Assembly: GCA_043804035.1 (NCBI GenBank)
Contig: JAZDJJ010000058.1
Span: forward strand, 1-15,720
Direction: 5' to 3'
DNA length: 15,720 nucleotides
Source of the DNA: JAZDJJ01 sp043804035
GTDB taxonomy: Bacteria > Bacteroidota > Bacteroidia > Palsa-948
Below the pieces are notes generated by a model. The model ran no database searches, had not been told where the DNA came from, and was given only the letters and a program-made list of their open reading frames with translations. The first letter of the stretch is position 1, and every line of letters begins with the position of its first letter. A program made the translations under genes and the position numbers. Below are positions 7,717 to 15,139 of this stretch, piece after piece.

Positions 7717-8901
7717 TTACCCTAATATATCATTCAGCAATTTCTGTTTTAAATTTTTCAAAGTTTGTTTTTGAGTTTTGAGTTGAGAAAGTATTATTTC
7801 AATTTGCTGAAACATTTCTACGATTTTTTCCTGTGCTTTTAAATCAGGAAGAGGAAATACAAATTCTGCAATTGCCTTCCATTTTGCATTAGGAAAAAGA
7901 GAACCAACAGAAGTATTTGTAGCATAATTTATAAATACATCCGACTGTATGATTAGGGCTATATAATCTTTCAACATCCTTTCATGATTCTTTAAATCAA
8001 ATACCATAATATTTGCTGTGCATACTCCATCAAAATCTGCTAGAGCCATCTGTTTAAGATATGCTCTTCTTGCTCCGAATAAATATTGCCCCTTTTTAAA
8101 TACTCTTGAAAACTTTGTTCCTAATTTTTCAATATCAACATAATTCTGAATTTTTAAATCATTAGGGTTAATGTTCTCTAACCCAATTGCTTTTGTCAAT
8201 CCTTTTGCCAAAGGATTTTTTTCAGTTTTATTAAGATTATTAACGACATCTGAGAATTTAATTTTTGTCCAATTTTTCTTATTGAAATTCCCCCATTCAT
8301 TATTATCATCTATAAGTTTATTCAATAAACTATTTTTAATTTTTAGCAAATTCTTCTCCTGCTGTTCGGCTTGCTTAATGGCGGTTTCTATACCTTGAAA
8401 TAATTCGGCTATTAAATTTTGTTTATCACTATCAGGAACAATAAACTCGTAATCTTTTATTCTAGTGAAAGTGATGTTCCAGATGTTTGTTGTTCCTTGA
8501 TTCTTTCCTTCAATAAATTGTTTGAAATTATGAGTTGAAAGATTTGCAAAGAGATAATACGGATTGATTCCATTGAGTGGTCGCATGATTGCCATAAAAC
8601 CACCAGCGTAATATTTTGTATCAGAAAATGAAAAGCCGACTTTGCCTGTTTGCTCTTTGCTATTTGCAACTGAAATCAGAATATCATTTTTACGAAGTCG
8701 CTGTTCATCTTTCACCTTTGCATTTGGAGAAATATATTTCAAATCGTGTAAACTCACTCTGTAATTTTCAAAATCAACATTGTGAGAACGAAGAATTCCA
8801 AATCCATCAGTTGTTTCAATCTCTTCGTTCTTAGCGAATACGACACCTCTGATAAAAGAGCAAACTTCCTCCAATGTTTTTATATTTCCTTTCACTTTCA
8901 T
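7717..8901 (-). CDS. hsdS: Type I restriction enzyme, specificity subunit (HsdS)
   Basis: HsdS gives the type I complex its DNA target. The 394 residues show the two-fold layout of the family. A first target-recognition domain (about 1-150) is followed by a helical spacer (about 160-200, LFQGIETAIKQAEQQEKNLLKIKNSLLNKL). A second target-recognition domain (about 205-345) follows, then a matching C-terminal helix (about 355-394, FQQIEIILSQLKTQKQTLKNLKQKLLNDIL). The two helical repeats set the distance between the half-sites and bind the HsdM dimer. The ATG overlaps the hsdM stop by ATGA. The length is typical and nothing is broken. The sequence recognised cannot be predicted by eye. I see no second hsdS fragment or inverted copy that would indicate shufflon-type switching. 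Confidence 0.93.
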   Translation of the reverse strand: MKVKGNIKTLEEVCSFIRGVVFAKNEEIETTDGFGILRSHNVDFENYRVSLHDLKYISPNAKVKDEQRLRKNDILISVANSKEQTGKVGFSFSDTKYYAGGFMAIMRPLNGINPYYLFANLSTHNFKQFIEGKNQGTTNIWNITFTRIKDYEFIVPDSDKQNLIAELFQGIETAIKQAEQQEKNLLKIKNSLLNKLIDDNNEWGNFNKKNWTKIKFSDVVNNLNKTEKNPLAKGLTKAIGLENINPNDLKIQNYVDIEKLGTKFSRVFKKGQYLFGARRAYLKQMALADFDGVCTANIMVFDLKNHERMLKDYIALIIQSDVFINYATNTSVGSLFPNAKWKAIAEFVFPLPDLKAQEKIVEMFQQIEIILSQLKTQKQTLKNLKQKLLNDILG

Positions 8902-10373
8902 TTTATCCCCAGCGTTTCTAATTTTTTCAAAAGTGAATCAATGGATTTATTCATGTTTGATTTCCCGGTTTGAATTTCTTCAAGTAAAGTTTCAATCACA
9001 TGCTGGTCGGAATTATTTTCCTGCTTCACATATAAAGGAATATTTAAGTTGCCGTCATTCTTACTTATCACTTCGTTATTAGAAATGATTTTTGTGAAGC
9101 CATCAATGTCTTTGTAACTTTTGTATGCTGATGCAATTTTATTTATGTGTTCTTCTTTCAGATATGCGGTGCTTCTTTCAATACAAACTTCATTCACTCC
9201 ATTGATAAAAATGATTTTCCCTTTTCTTTCTTTCGGTTTTTTCATTCGGCAAATAAGCAAACAACTTTCCATGCTGCTGTTGTAAAAAAGATTTTTACCT
9301 AAGCCAATTACAGCATCTACTAAATCGGCTTCAATCATTTTCTTTCGTATTTCACTTTCCGAATTACGAAACAAAACTCCGTGAGGAAAAAGCACCACGC
9401 ATCTGCCGGTGTCATTGTTCAAACTCTTAATGATATGTTGCAGAAAAGCATAATCCGCACATCCTTGCGTAGGCGTTCCCCAGATATTTCTACCAAAAGG
9501 ATCATTCATCCATCTTTGTTGGTTCCATCGCTTAACGCTGTATGGCGGATTCGCCATTATCACATCAAACTTCCGCAACTCATCATCTTTCAGCAACGAA
9601 GGATTATCCAAAGTGTCGCCTTGCACAATTTCAAATTCGTCAACATTGTGCATGAACATATTGATGCGTGCAATGGCAGAAGTAATCAGATTCAGTTCCT
9701 GTCCGTAAAGTTTCAGAGTGCGGTATTCTTTTTTCTGCTCTTTCAGATACAATGCACTGTTGAGCAGGATGCCGCCACTTCCGCAAGTGGGGTCATACAC
9801 ACTTTCTTTTGATTGAGGGTCGGTAATCAGTGTCATTAGTTTTACAACGGTGCGATTAGTGTAAAACTCGGCAGCGGTGTGTCCGCTGTCGTCAGCAAAT
9901 TTTTTAATCAGGTATTCGTATCCATCACCCATAATATCGTGAGGAACATTTTTTATTGACAAATCCATTTGGCTGAAATGCTCAATGAAGTCAAGCATTT
10001 TTTCATCACTCATTCTTTTCCTGTTTGTCCATTGAGCATCACCAAAGATGTCATGCAACAATTCAAAGTTTGCTTTTTCAATTCCTTGCAATGCTTTTTG
10101 CAAAGCAGTTCCAACATTAACAGTTTTTTTCCGCACATCATTCCAATGACAACCCTTGGGTATTTGAAAGCGGTGATTTTCAGCAAACTCAGCATAGGTT
10201 AAATCTTCATCGCTTTCTTGTAAGGCAATCTGATATTCTTCATCCCACAAATCGCTGATACGTTTAAAAAACAATAGCGGAAAAATATATTGCTTAAAAT
10301 CGGCTGCGTCAATCATTCCCCGCAGAATATTGGCTGCTCCCCATAAATAATCTTCTAATTGTTTTTGAGTCAT
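8898..10373 (-). CDS. hsdM: Type I restriction enzyme, methyltransferase subunit (HsdM)
   Basis: HsdM is the N6-adenine methyltransferase of the type I system. Two copies join HsdS to form the modification enzyme that protects host sites. The 491-residue protein starts with the helical HsdM_N domain (about 5-145, with GAANILRGMIDAADFKQYIF at 12-31). The N6_Mtase domain follows, with AdoMet motif I DPTCGSGG at 194-201 and the catalytic NPPY at 275-278. It is the first gene of the minus-strand operon, and its stop overlaps hsdS by 4 nt. The start ATG at 10373 lies 22 nt from an inverted-repeat element at 10395-10499 that contains a candidate promoter box. The gene appears intact. Confidence 0.95.
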   Translation of the reverse strand: MTQKQLEDYLWGAANILRGMIDAADFKQYIFPLLFFKRISDLWDEEYQIALQESDEDLTYAEFAENHRFQIPKGCHWNDVRKKTVNVGTALQKALQGIEKANFELLHDIFGDAQWTNRKRMSDEKMLDFIEHFSQMDLSIKNVPHDIMGDGYEYLIKKFADDSGHTAAEFYTNRTVVKLMTLITDPQSKESVYDPTCGSGGILLNSALYLKEQKKEYRTLKLYGQELNLITSAIARINMFMHNVDEFEIVQGDTLDNPSLLKDDELRKFDVIMANPPYSVKRWNQQRWMNDPFGRNIWGTPTQGCADYAFLQHIIKSLNNDTGRCVVLFPHGVLFRNSESEIRKKMIEADLVDAVIGLGKNLFYNSSMESCLLICRMKKPKERKGKIIFINGVNEVCIERSTAYLKEEHINKIASAYKSYKDIDGFTKIISNNEVISKNDGNLNIPLYVKQENNSDQHVIETLLEEIQTGKSNMNKSIDSLLKKLETLGIK

Positions 10374-10394
10374 TTCTTTTATACTTCAAATTAA

Positions 10395-10499
10395 ATTAAC
10401 TGATGTTACGCAAAAATACATTTGGTTTGTTATTTATTTTGGCAAGATCAATACAAATCATTCGCAATGATGTATTCGGTTTACGTAACATCAGTTAAT
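10395..10499. repeat. 105-bp MITE-like inverted-repeat element upstream of hsdM
   Basis: The ends ATTAACTGATGTTACG (10395-10410) and its exact reverse complement (10484-10499) form perfect 16-bp terminal inverted repeats. An inner imperfect hairpin is centred on CGC at 10463-10465. The interior has no coding potential. Size and structure fit a miniature inverted-repeat element, though no second copy exists in this window to prove mobility. The rest of the gap to 10563 shows nothing recognisable. Confidence 0.7.
10411..10418 (-). promoter_or_regulatory. Possible -7 promoter box for the hsd operon
   Basis: On the minus strand this reads TATTTTTG, matching TAnnTTTG. It lies inside the inverted-repeat element, about 37 nt before the hsdM ATG. 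No TTG sits at ideal spacing upstream, so the call is weak. Confidence 0.3.
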
Positions 10500-10563
10500 A
10501 ATATCAGAACAACTTGCCTCGTGGGATTTCAAGATGATATCATTTCAATTCCTATAAATAAGA

Positions 10564-11367
10564 TTATTGGCAGGTATCATTAACCAAAGTAGTATTCCAG
10601 CAATGCCATTCTGTGTCTTTGAAATGTAATTGATCTTTTACCTGTCCTGCTTTTGAACTTCTGTTCCATTTGATGCTTGTAAGATTGTTTTTTCCTTTAT
10701 TGTAAATGTCATAAAATGCATCTAATTTGGGATCATTTATAATTCCATAGTTAATGTATCCTCCGTTTTCTTTTCCCCCGGGAACGACATTCATATACTT
10801 GACATCACATGTTCCACTTGCATTTTTGTTCCAGTCAATTTGTAAAAGAGGAGTAGCGTCATTGGGATTATTATTTAATATCCATTGTCCGCTTGTATTA
10901 TCTTTTTTAGAAGTTCCTGTATACCATAAGAAGTCGGAATATCCTCCATTTTTAGAAATGTACATTGACCAGTTTATATCATCTCCATTTACTTTGCCGT
11001 GCAATTTGGCATTATAGGTATCCAATCCTACAGATACAGAATATGACCAAATCCATTCTCTCTCTTTTTTATCCCATACCGCTGCATGCTTGAATGATTC
11101 TAAAAAAGAAGTAACAGGAACTGCTAATCCAATAGTTAGTAAAGTATTCCAAACAAGTACGTTTACTCCGGCAAAAACAAGATTACTTTTTGTAGTATCC
11201 ACCATTCTTGAAGTAGTACCGTTCCAAAAATTACCAACTTCCATCACCATTGAAGAAGATGGTGGTAATGTTGGTTCAGGATCTTTTTTCTTACAGCTTA
11301 TTATTGATGCTGTAATTAAAACGAACAAAAAAATCACAGTAGTGATTCTAATAAATTTTTTTTTCAT
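10564..11367 (-). CDS. Predicted lipoprotein of unknown function
   Basis: A 267-residue protein I do not recognise. The N-terminus is a lipoprotein signal: KKKFIR, a hydrophobic stretch, then the lipobox SIISC with the lipidated cysteine at C25. Lysines and a proline-rich linker follow (KKKDPEPTLPPSS), as in many Bacteroidota envelope lipoproteins. The mature part is rich in Trp, Asn, Gly and Tyr. Strand-like segments such as WIWSYSVSVGLDTYNAKLHGKV and DINWSMYISKNGGYSDFLWYTG suggest a beta-barrel or beta-sandwich domain for an extracytoplasmic lipoprotein. It stands alone between hsdM and the divergently transcribed rfbA. The ATG at 11367 is preceded by an AT-rich gap of about 190 nt shared with rfbA. 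Confidence 0.75.
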   Translation of the reverse strand: MKKKFIRITTVIFLFVLITASIISCKKKDPEPTLPPSSSMVMEVGNFWNGTTSRMVDTTKSNLVFAGVNVLVWNTLLTIGLAVPVTSFLESFKHAAVWDKKEREWIWSYSVSVGLDTYNAKLHGKVNGDDINWSMYISKNGGYSDFLWYTGTSKKDNTSGQWILNNNPNDATPLLQIDWNKNASGTCDVKYMNVVPGGKENGGYINYGIINDPKLDAFYDIYNKGKNNLTSIKWNRSSKAGQVKDQLHFKDTEWHCWNTTLVNDTCQ

Positions 11368-11474
11368 AGAAATTAAGTTTTTAAATTGTTGTACGAATCT
11401 ACATAAAAATTTTGATTACGAATATAACGATTCTAAAATAACAAAAGTTACACTCATTTCTTTTTTTGTATTTT

Positions 11475-11482
11475 TACTTTTG
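11475..11482 (+). promoter_or_regulatory. Predicted -7 promoter box for rfbA
   Basis: TACTTTTG matches TAnnTTTG exactly, about 75 nt before the rfbA ATG, in the divergent gap 11368-11556. That gap otherwise holds only AT-rich sequence. No convincing box was found for the opposite-strand lipoprotein gene. Confidence 0.4.
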
Positions 11483-11556
11483 TAAAAAACTTGAACCCGA
11501 ATTTGTTGCTCTTCAAACTTAAATTCAGCATTTGTTTTTTGGTAGATTAAATTAAT

Positions 11557-12420
11557 ATGAAAGGAATAATTCTCGCAGGAGGAGCAGGCACTCGCCTCCA
11601 TCCGCTTACACTCGCAATCAGCAAACAAATTATGCCTGTGTACGACAAACCAATGATTTATTATCCATTATCTACTCTCATGATGTCTAACATTAATGAG
11701 ATAATGATTATTTCAACACCGTACGATATACCAAACTTTCAAAAACTTTTCGGTGATGGAAAAAATCTTGGCTGCCACTTTAGTTATGCTGTGCAAGAAG
11801 TTCCAAACGGACTTGCTCAGGCATTTGTCATAGGAGAAAAATTCATTGGAAAAGATTCCGTTACTCTCATTCTTGGCGACAATATTTTTTACGGTAATGG
11901 TCTTGGCAGATTGCTGAAGCAGTATCAAAATCCTGATGGCGGAGTTGTGTTTGCTTATCATGTTTCCGATCCTGAGCGATATGGTGTTGTGGAATTTGAT
12001 GAAAAGAGAAAAGTGCTTTCTATTGAAGAGAAACCAAAGCATCCGAAATCAAACTATGCTGTGCCGGGATTATATTTTTATGATAACTCTGTTGTCAGCA
12101 TTGCAAAAAATTTAAATCCTAGTGTGAGAGGAGAATATGAAATTACTGACATAAACAAAGAATATCTTAAAAAAGGAAAACTAAAAGTTGCTATACTTGA
12201 TAGAGGTACTGCATGGCTTGATACTGGAACTTTTGCTTCGCTTATGCAAGCCGGACAGTTCGTACAGGTGATTGAAGAAAGACAGGGATTAAAAATCGGT
12301 TGCATAGAAGAAATTGCATTCCGAATGGGATTTATCAATAAAAATCAACTTAAAAAATTAGCTGAGCCGCTGATGAAAAGCGGTTACGGAAATTATCTAA
12401 TAAATATTGTAGAGAAATAA
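11557..12420 (+). CDS. rfbA: Glucose-1-phosphate thymidylyltransferase
   Basis: RfbA/RmlA joins glucose-1-phosphate and dTTP to give dTDP-glucose, the first step towards dTDP-rhamnose and other dTDP-sugars used in surface polysaccharides. The 287 residues match the usual length. The nucleotide-binding signature GGAGTRLHPLT is at residues 8-18, followed by SKQIMPVYDKPMIYYPLSTLM at 22-42. The metal-binding LGDNIFYG is near 107-114, EEKP near 157-160, and GTAWLDTGT near 217-225. It is the first gene of a plus-strand pair, 11 nt before the epimerase gene. No rmlB, rmlC or rmlD is in the window, so the downstream pathway must be completed elsewhere or by the neighbouring SDR. Confidence 0.93.
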   Translation: MKGIILAGGAGTRLHPLTLAISKQIMPVYDKPMIYYPLSTLMMSNINEIMIISTPYDIPNFQKLFGDGKNLGCHFSYAVQEVPNGLAQAFVIGEKFIGKDSVTLILGDNIFYGNGLGRLLKQYQNPDGGVVFAYHVSDPERYGVVEFDEKRKVLSIEEKPKHPKSNYAVPGLYFYDNSVVSIAKNLNPSVRGEYEITDINKEYLKKGKLKVAILDRGTAWLDTGTFASLMQAGQFVQVIEERQGLKIGCIEEIAFRMGFINKNQLKKLAEPLMKSGYGNYLINIVEK

Positions 12421-12431
12421 AATTTTTAAAA

Positions 12432-13439
12432 ATGGCTCTAAAGAAAAAACATGACATACAGAAAGATGTCTGTTCTGTTAACGAAGACGCATCTAAAAAA
12501 CATGAACAAAGACGCATACTCATAACGGGCAGTGCAGGATTTATCGCCAGTTCGCTGGCAGAGAAATTATCGGAGAGACAGGAAAATGATATTGTCATCG
12601 TTGACAATCTTTCTACTGGCACATTAAAAAAAATTCCTCGCGGAGGAAATGTCCGCTTTATCAAGTGCGATGTGAATGAATTTCGGGATATATCAAATAT
12701 ATTTTTTTCTTTTCAGCCCGATTATGTTTTTCATTATGCAGCAGTAGTAGGCGTCAGTCGCACTCTTGAAAATCCCGTGAAAGTGCTGGACGATGTAACA
12801 GGAATTAAAAAAATTCTGGACCTTTCTAAAAGCGCTGGCGTGAAAAGAATTTTATATTCATCTTCTTCCGAAGTTTACGGTGAGCCGGTTGAATTGCCTC
12901 AACATGAAGAAACCACTCCGCTAAATTCCCGCCTGCCTTATGCCATTGTGAAAAATATTGGTGAAGCATATCTGAAAGCATACAAACAAGAATTTGGATT
13001 GGATTATACTGTGTTTCGTTTTTTTAACACTTATGGTCCAAGACAAAGTCGCGATTTTGTTATTTCTAAATTTATCAGTCGCGCCTTAAAAAATGATGAC
13101 ATAGAAGTTTTTGGTGATGGCAAACAGACACGTACTTTCTGCTTTATTGATGATAATATTGAAGCAACCACCAATGCGTTTTATCAGAATAAATTCGTTA
13201 ATGATGTAGTAAATATCGGCAGTGATAATGAGATTACTATACTTGAATTAGCAAAGACCATCATTCGGCTCACTCATTCAAAATCAAAAATCGTTCACTT
13301 GCCACCTCTTCCCGAAGGCGATATGTCCCGCAGAAAGCCCGACATTTCTAAAATGAAACAACTTATTTTTCATCCGCTGCTTTCCTTTGAAGAAGGGGTA
13401 AAGAACATCCTCGCCAATACACAATTTATATTAACATGA
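12432..13439 (+). CDS. NAD-dependent epimerase/dehydratase (extended SDR, nucleotide-sugar)
   Basis: A 335-residue extended short-chain dehydrogenase likely acting on a nucleotide-sugar (a 4-epimerase, 4,6-dehydratase or decarboxylase). The NAD-binding motif is GSAGFIA at 33-39, with alanine replacing the third glycine of GxxGxxG. The catalytic pair is Y170-x-x-x-K174, and SSSSEVYG at 143-150 holds the active-site Ser region. FRFFNTYGPRQ resembles the GalE/UDP-glucuronate decarboxylase branch. The first 26 residues are charged and precede the Rossmann fold, longer than usual. Pairing with rfbA suggests a dTDP-sugar route, but sequence alone does not show RmlB identity. Its TGA overlaps the left end of the inverted-repeat element at 13438, so the natural C-terminus may have been altered slightly. 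Confidence 0.85.
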   Translation: MALKKKHDIQKDVCSVNEDASKKHEQRRILITGSAGFIASSLAEKLSERQENDIVIVDNLSTGTLKKIPRGGNVRFIKCDVNEFRDISNIFFSFQPDYVFHYAAVVGVSRTLENPVKVLDDVTGIKKILDLSKSAGVKRILYSSSSEVYGEPVELPQHEETTPLNSRLPYAIVKNIGEAYLKAYKQEFGLDYTVFRFFNTYGPRQSRDFVISKFISRALKNDDIEVFGDGKQTRTFCFIDDNIEATTNAFYQNKFVNDVVNIGSDNEITILELAKTIIRLTHSKSKIVHLPPLPEGDMSRRKPDISKMKQLIFHPLLSFEEGVKNILANTQFILT

Positions 13440-13540
13440 CCTACGCAAGAGATAATATCACAAAAGCCATTTTTTTTTTAAGTAGATTTTGCGGATTGAT
13501 GTTTGTGAATTTCAACAATTTAAAGGTTTGGCGTAAGTCC
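13438..13540. mobile_element. MITE-like element A (GACTTACGCAAGA-type ends)
   Basis: The left end, GACCTACGCAAGA, and the right end, GCGTAAGTCC at 13531-13540, are inverted. The next 25-30 bases (ATATCAC-AAAG-CATTTTTTT) match element B at 15609, while the centres differ. It is about 103 bp and non-coding, and begins inside the stop codon of the epimerase gene. Confidence 0.65.
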
Positions 13541-13780
13541 TATGCTTATCAAATAAAAATCCCTCTCCAAAAAAAATCAGAGAAAGATTGATAAAAAATT
13601 GAAAAATATTTTTGAGAAATTATAATCTGCGAATGAAAAGTTATACAGCTGTTGGGGCTGTGTAAAATCATAACTATAAAAGTAAAAAAATTAGAACTTA
13701 CACATTTTATTTATTTCTCGCAGATTTGATAAACGCAAAGTATTTTCGTATTTTTTGGCGAACTTTGCGCCTTTGCGAGA
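13541..13780. repeat. Non-coding gap with hairpins between epimerase and HTH remnant
   Basis: No real gene is visible. A nine-pair hairpin (one G-T pair) has arms TTATACAGC (13641-13649) / GCTGTGTAA (13657-13665), without a T run. A second inverted structure, 13716-13780, pairs TCTCGC with GCGAGA and CGCAAAGT (13734-13741) with ACTTTGCG (13762-13769). It runs into the first codons of the HTH reading frame. The remainder is A/T-rich with nothing identifiable. Confidence 0.55.
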
Positions 13781-13938
13781 GACAAAAAGTATTCTTGCGT
13801 AAATCCTATGAATATGTTGCCGGGAAATTATCAATCACATATCGCAATTACAGCAAAATAGAAAACGGTGAAATAAACATTTCTGTAAATAATTTATTGG
13901 AACTATGTGAAGTGCTGGAGATAGAAAGGGAATTTTGA
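13726..13938 (+). pseudogene. HTH (Xre/Cro-type) regulator remnant
   Basis: The reading frame is 70 residues and opens with TTG. Only about residues 28-64 (EYVAGKLSITYRNYSKIENGEINIS and the following LLELCEVL) resemble the helix-turn-helix of Xre-family DNA-binding proteins. Helix 1 is missing. The first 25 residues are encoded by the inverted structure at 13716-13780. The next few (LRKS) come from a sequence matching a MITE end (TCTTGCGTAAATCC, 13793-13806). The last five residues, IEREF, fall at the edge of the 57-bp repeat from 13922. The piece therefore looks like a regulator core trapped between repeats, not a working gene. Confidence 0.6.
13793..13806. repeat. Remnant right end of a GACTTACGCAAGA-type element
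   Basis: TCTTGCGTAAATCC differs by one base from the reverse complement of the left end of element B (15609-15622). A possible degenerate left partner, GAACTTACACA, lies near 13694. Confidence 0.45.
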
Positions 13939-13978
13939 CATTATTTTTATCGGATAGTTTTCGCAATGAAATATCAAT
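13922..13978 (+). repeat. 57-bp direct repeat, left copy
   Basis: Identical over 57 bases to 15058-15114, in the same orientation. It starts TAGAAAGGGAATTTTGACAT and ends CGCAATGAAATATCAAT. It contains the stop codons of both the HTH remnant and the OmpA-domain gene. Confidence 0.9.
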
Positions 13979-14963
13979 ACATAACCTTAATAAATTCAAC
14001 CCTGCGATTTTTTTGGCGACTTTCTTGTGTAGCATTGGAAGTAATTGGTTTTGAACTTCCAAATCCTTTATAGAATAATCTGTTCTTGTTTATTTTTTTA
14101 GATATCAAATAATCAACAACAGATTTTGCCCGTTCCTCTGAGAGAAGTAGATTTTTTTTCTCATCGCCTTCATTATCTGTATGTCCTCGTATTTCAATCA
14201 CCATTTGATTTTTAGATAACATCAAAACTAATTTATCTAATTCAGGAAATGACTCTTTTTGCAAAACAGATTTACCCGTCTCAAAAAAAATATTATTTAA
14301 AACAATTGGCTTCCTTTTTGGATAGTAGTTGTAAAAATAAATTTTGAAACCGGCAGGAGCCCTTTCACTTAGGTATTCTTGTCCAAAGTCAATTACCAGA
14401 TAATATGTTTCGCCTGCTTTCACTTGAATAGATGAAACATAAGCCGGACCAGGGCCTACACTAATATCAGTACCTATTGTATATTTAGATAATCCTGTCA
14501 ATCCACTTTTGGAAAAACACTGAGACCAGCAGGAACGTATTTTTTTAAAAATCCCATTTCCTTTTTCATCAATACAATTTGTATCAGAACATTTGAAAAG
14601 AACAAAATCATAATCATCTAAACTATCAAAAGGAACAATATCAAATGTGAGCATTGTATCATAGTGGATTGTAAATTTAAACCAAACAGAATTCATTTCG
14701 TTTATTATTGCATCTGCATATTTTAATTGATATTCTTTCCGCATTCCATATTCATACGATACATTAAAGGGTCCTGCTATTGAGTCCTTAATTTCAATTG
14801 CATTTTTTGCATCAGCATTAGGAATTCTTGTAAATTTTTGTCTTACGAATGGAATGTCTTTTTTATTTGCATTTTCATTATTCTGTGAAAATACATTATT
14901 AGAAACGTTGAAATAAATCAGTGATAAAAATAAAAGTGCAGTTCCAAAAGTTAGTTTCGTCAT
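13974..14963 (-). CDS. OmpA-domain outer-membrane/peptidoglycan-associated protein
   Basis: A 329-residue exported protein that probably tethers the outer membrane to peptidoglycan. I start it at ATG 14963 because MTKLTFGTALLFLSLIYFN then forms a signal peptide, with cleavage near 26. The open frame continues 50 codons upstream, but only through repeat DNA. Residues about 50-220 form a domain of beta-strand character with several cysteines (FKCSDTNC, RSCWSQC) and PGPAYVSSIQVKAGETYYLVID. I do not know its role. Residues about 225-329 are an OmpA C-terminal domain with GHTDNEG near 260-266 (D263) and NRRVEF at 319-324. These supply the Asp/Arg pair that binds diaminopimelate in the family. The start codon and first ten or so codons lie in sequence homologous to repeat copy 1. 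The gene is flanked by 57-bp direct repeats. Confidence 0.85.
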   Translation of the reverse strand: MTKLTFGTALLFLSLIYFNVSNNVFSQNNENANKKDIPFVRQKFTRIPNADAKNAIEIKDSIAGPFNVSYEYGMRKEYQLKYADAIINEMNSVWFKFTIHYDTMLTFDIVPFDSLDDYDFVLFKCSDTNCIDEKGNGIFKKIRSCWSQCFSKSGLTGLSKYTIGTDISVGPGPAYVSSIQVKAGETYYLVIDFGQEYLSERAPAGFKIYFYNYYPKRKPIVLNNIFFETGKSVLQKESFPELDKLVLMLSKNQMVIEIRGHTDNEGDEKKNLLLSEERAKSVVDYLISKKINKNRLFYKGFGSSKPITSNATQESRQKNRRVEFIKVMY

Positions 14964-15057
14964 TGCGACATGACTCGTATTGAGCTTGCCGAAATAAGTG
15001 GAAGCGAAATGGAAGCAATCTCTAATAGCAGGGACAGAGATTGCTTCGGGCTGATGG
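14931..15057. repeat. REP-like interspersed repeat, copy 2, at the OmpA-domain gene start
   Basis: Read on the minus strand, it aligns with 21-143. The shared order is CCGAAGCAATCT, AGATTGCTTCC, TTCGGCAAGCTCA, then GTCGCAATGACGAAACTAA followed by TTTTGG-ACTGC-CTT. The inner GAAGCAATCTCT (15012-15023) / AGAGATTGCTTC (15036-15047) pair is an inverted repeat. The plus-strand right side runs into the 57-bp direct repeat, ending in TCGCAATGA, which mirrors TCATTGCGA at 14960-14968. Confidence 0.75.
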
Positions 15058-15114
15058 TAGAAAGGGAATTTTGACATTATTTTTATCGGATAGTTTTCGC
15101 AATGAAATATCAAT
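15058..15114 (+). repeat. 57-bp direct repeat, right copy
   Basis: Identical to 13922-13978. It is contiguous with repeat copy 2, so the two probably form one compound element of about 180 bp here. At the left site only this tail is present. Confidence 0.9.
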
Positions 15115-15139
15115 GAATTTGCCTAATAGAAAAGTTGCA

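Noticed and set aside
9381..9812. 143-residue plus-strand reading frame
   Set aside because: It lies wholly antisense to hsdM, whose motifs are unmistakable, and shows no domain-like pattern.
11090..11485. 131-residue plus-strand reading frame upstream of rfbA
   Set aside because: It is antisense to the N-terminus of the lipoprotein gene and to AT-rich intergenic DNA; no signature.
14964..15113. 50-codon upstream extension of the OmpA-domain gene from TTG at 15113
   Set aside because: It runs through repeat DNA and would place a non-signal sequence before a clear signal peptide that starts at ATG 14963.
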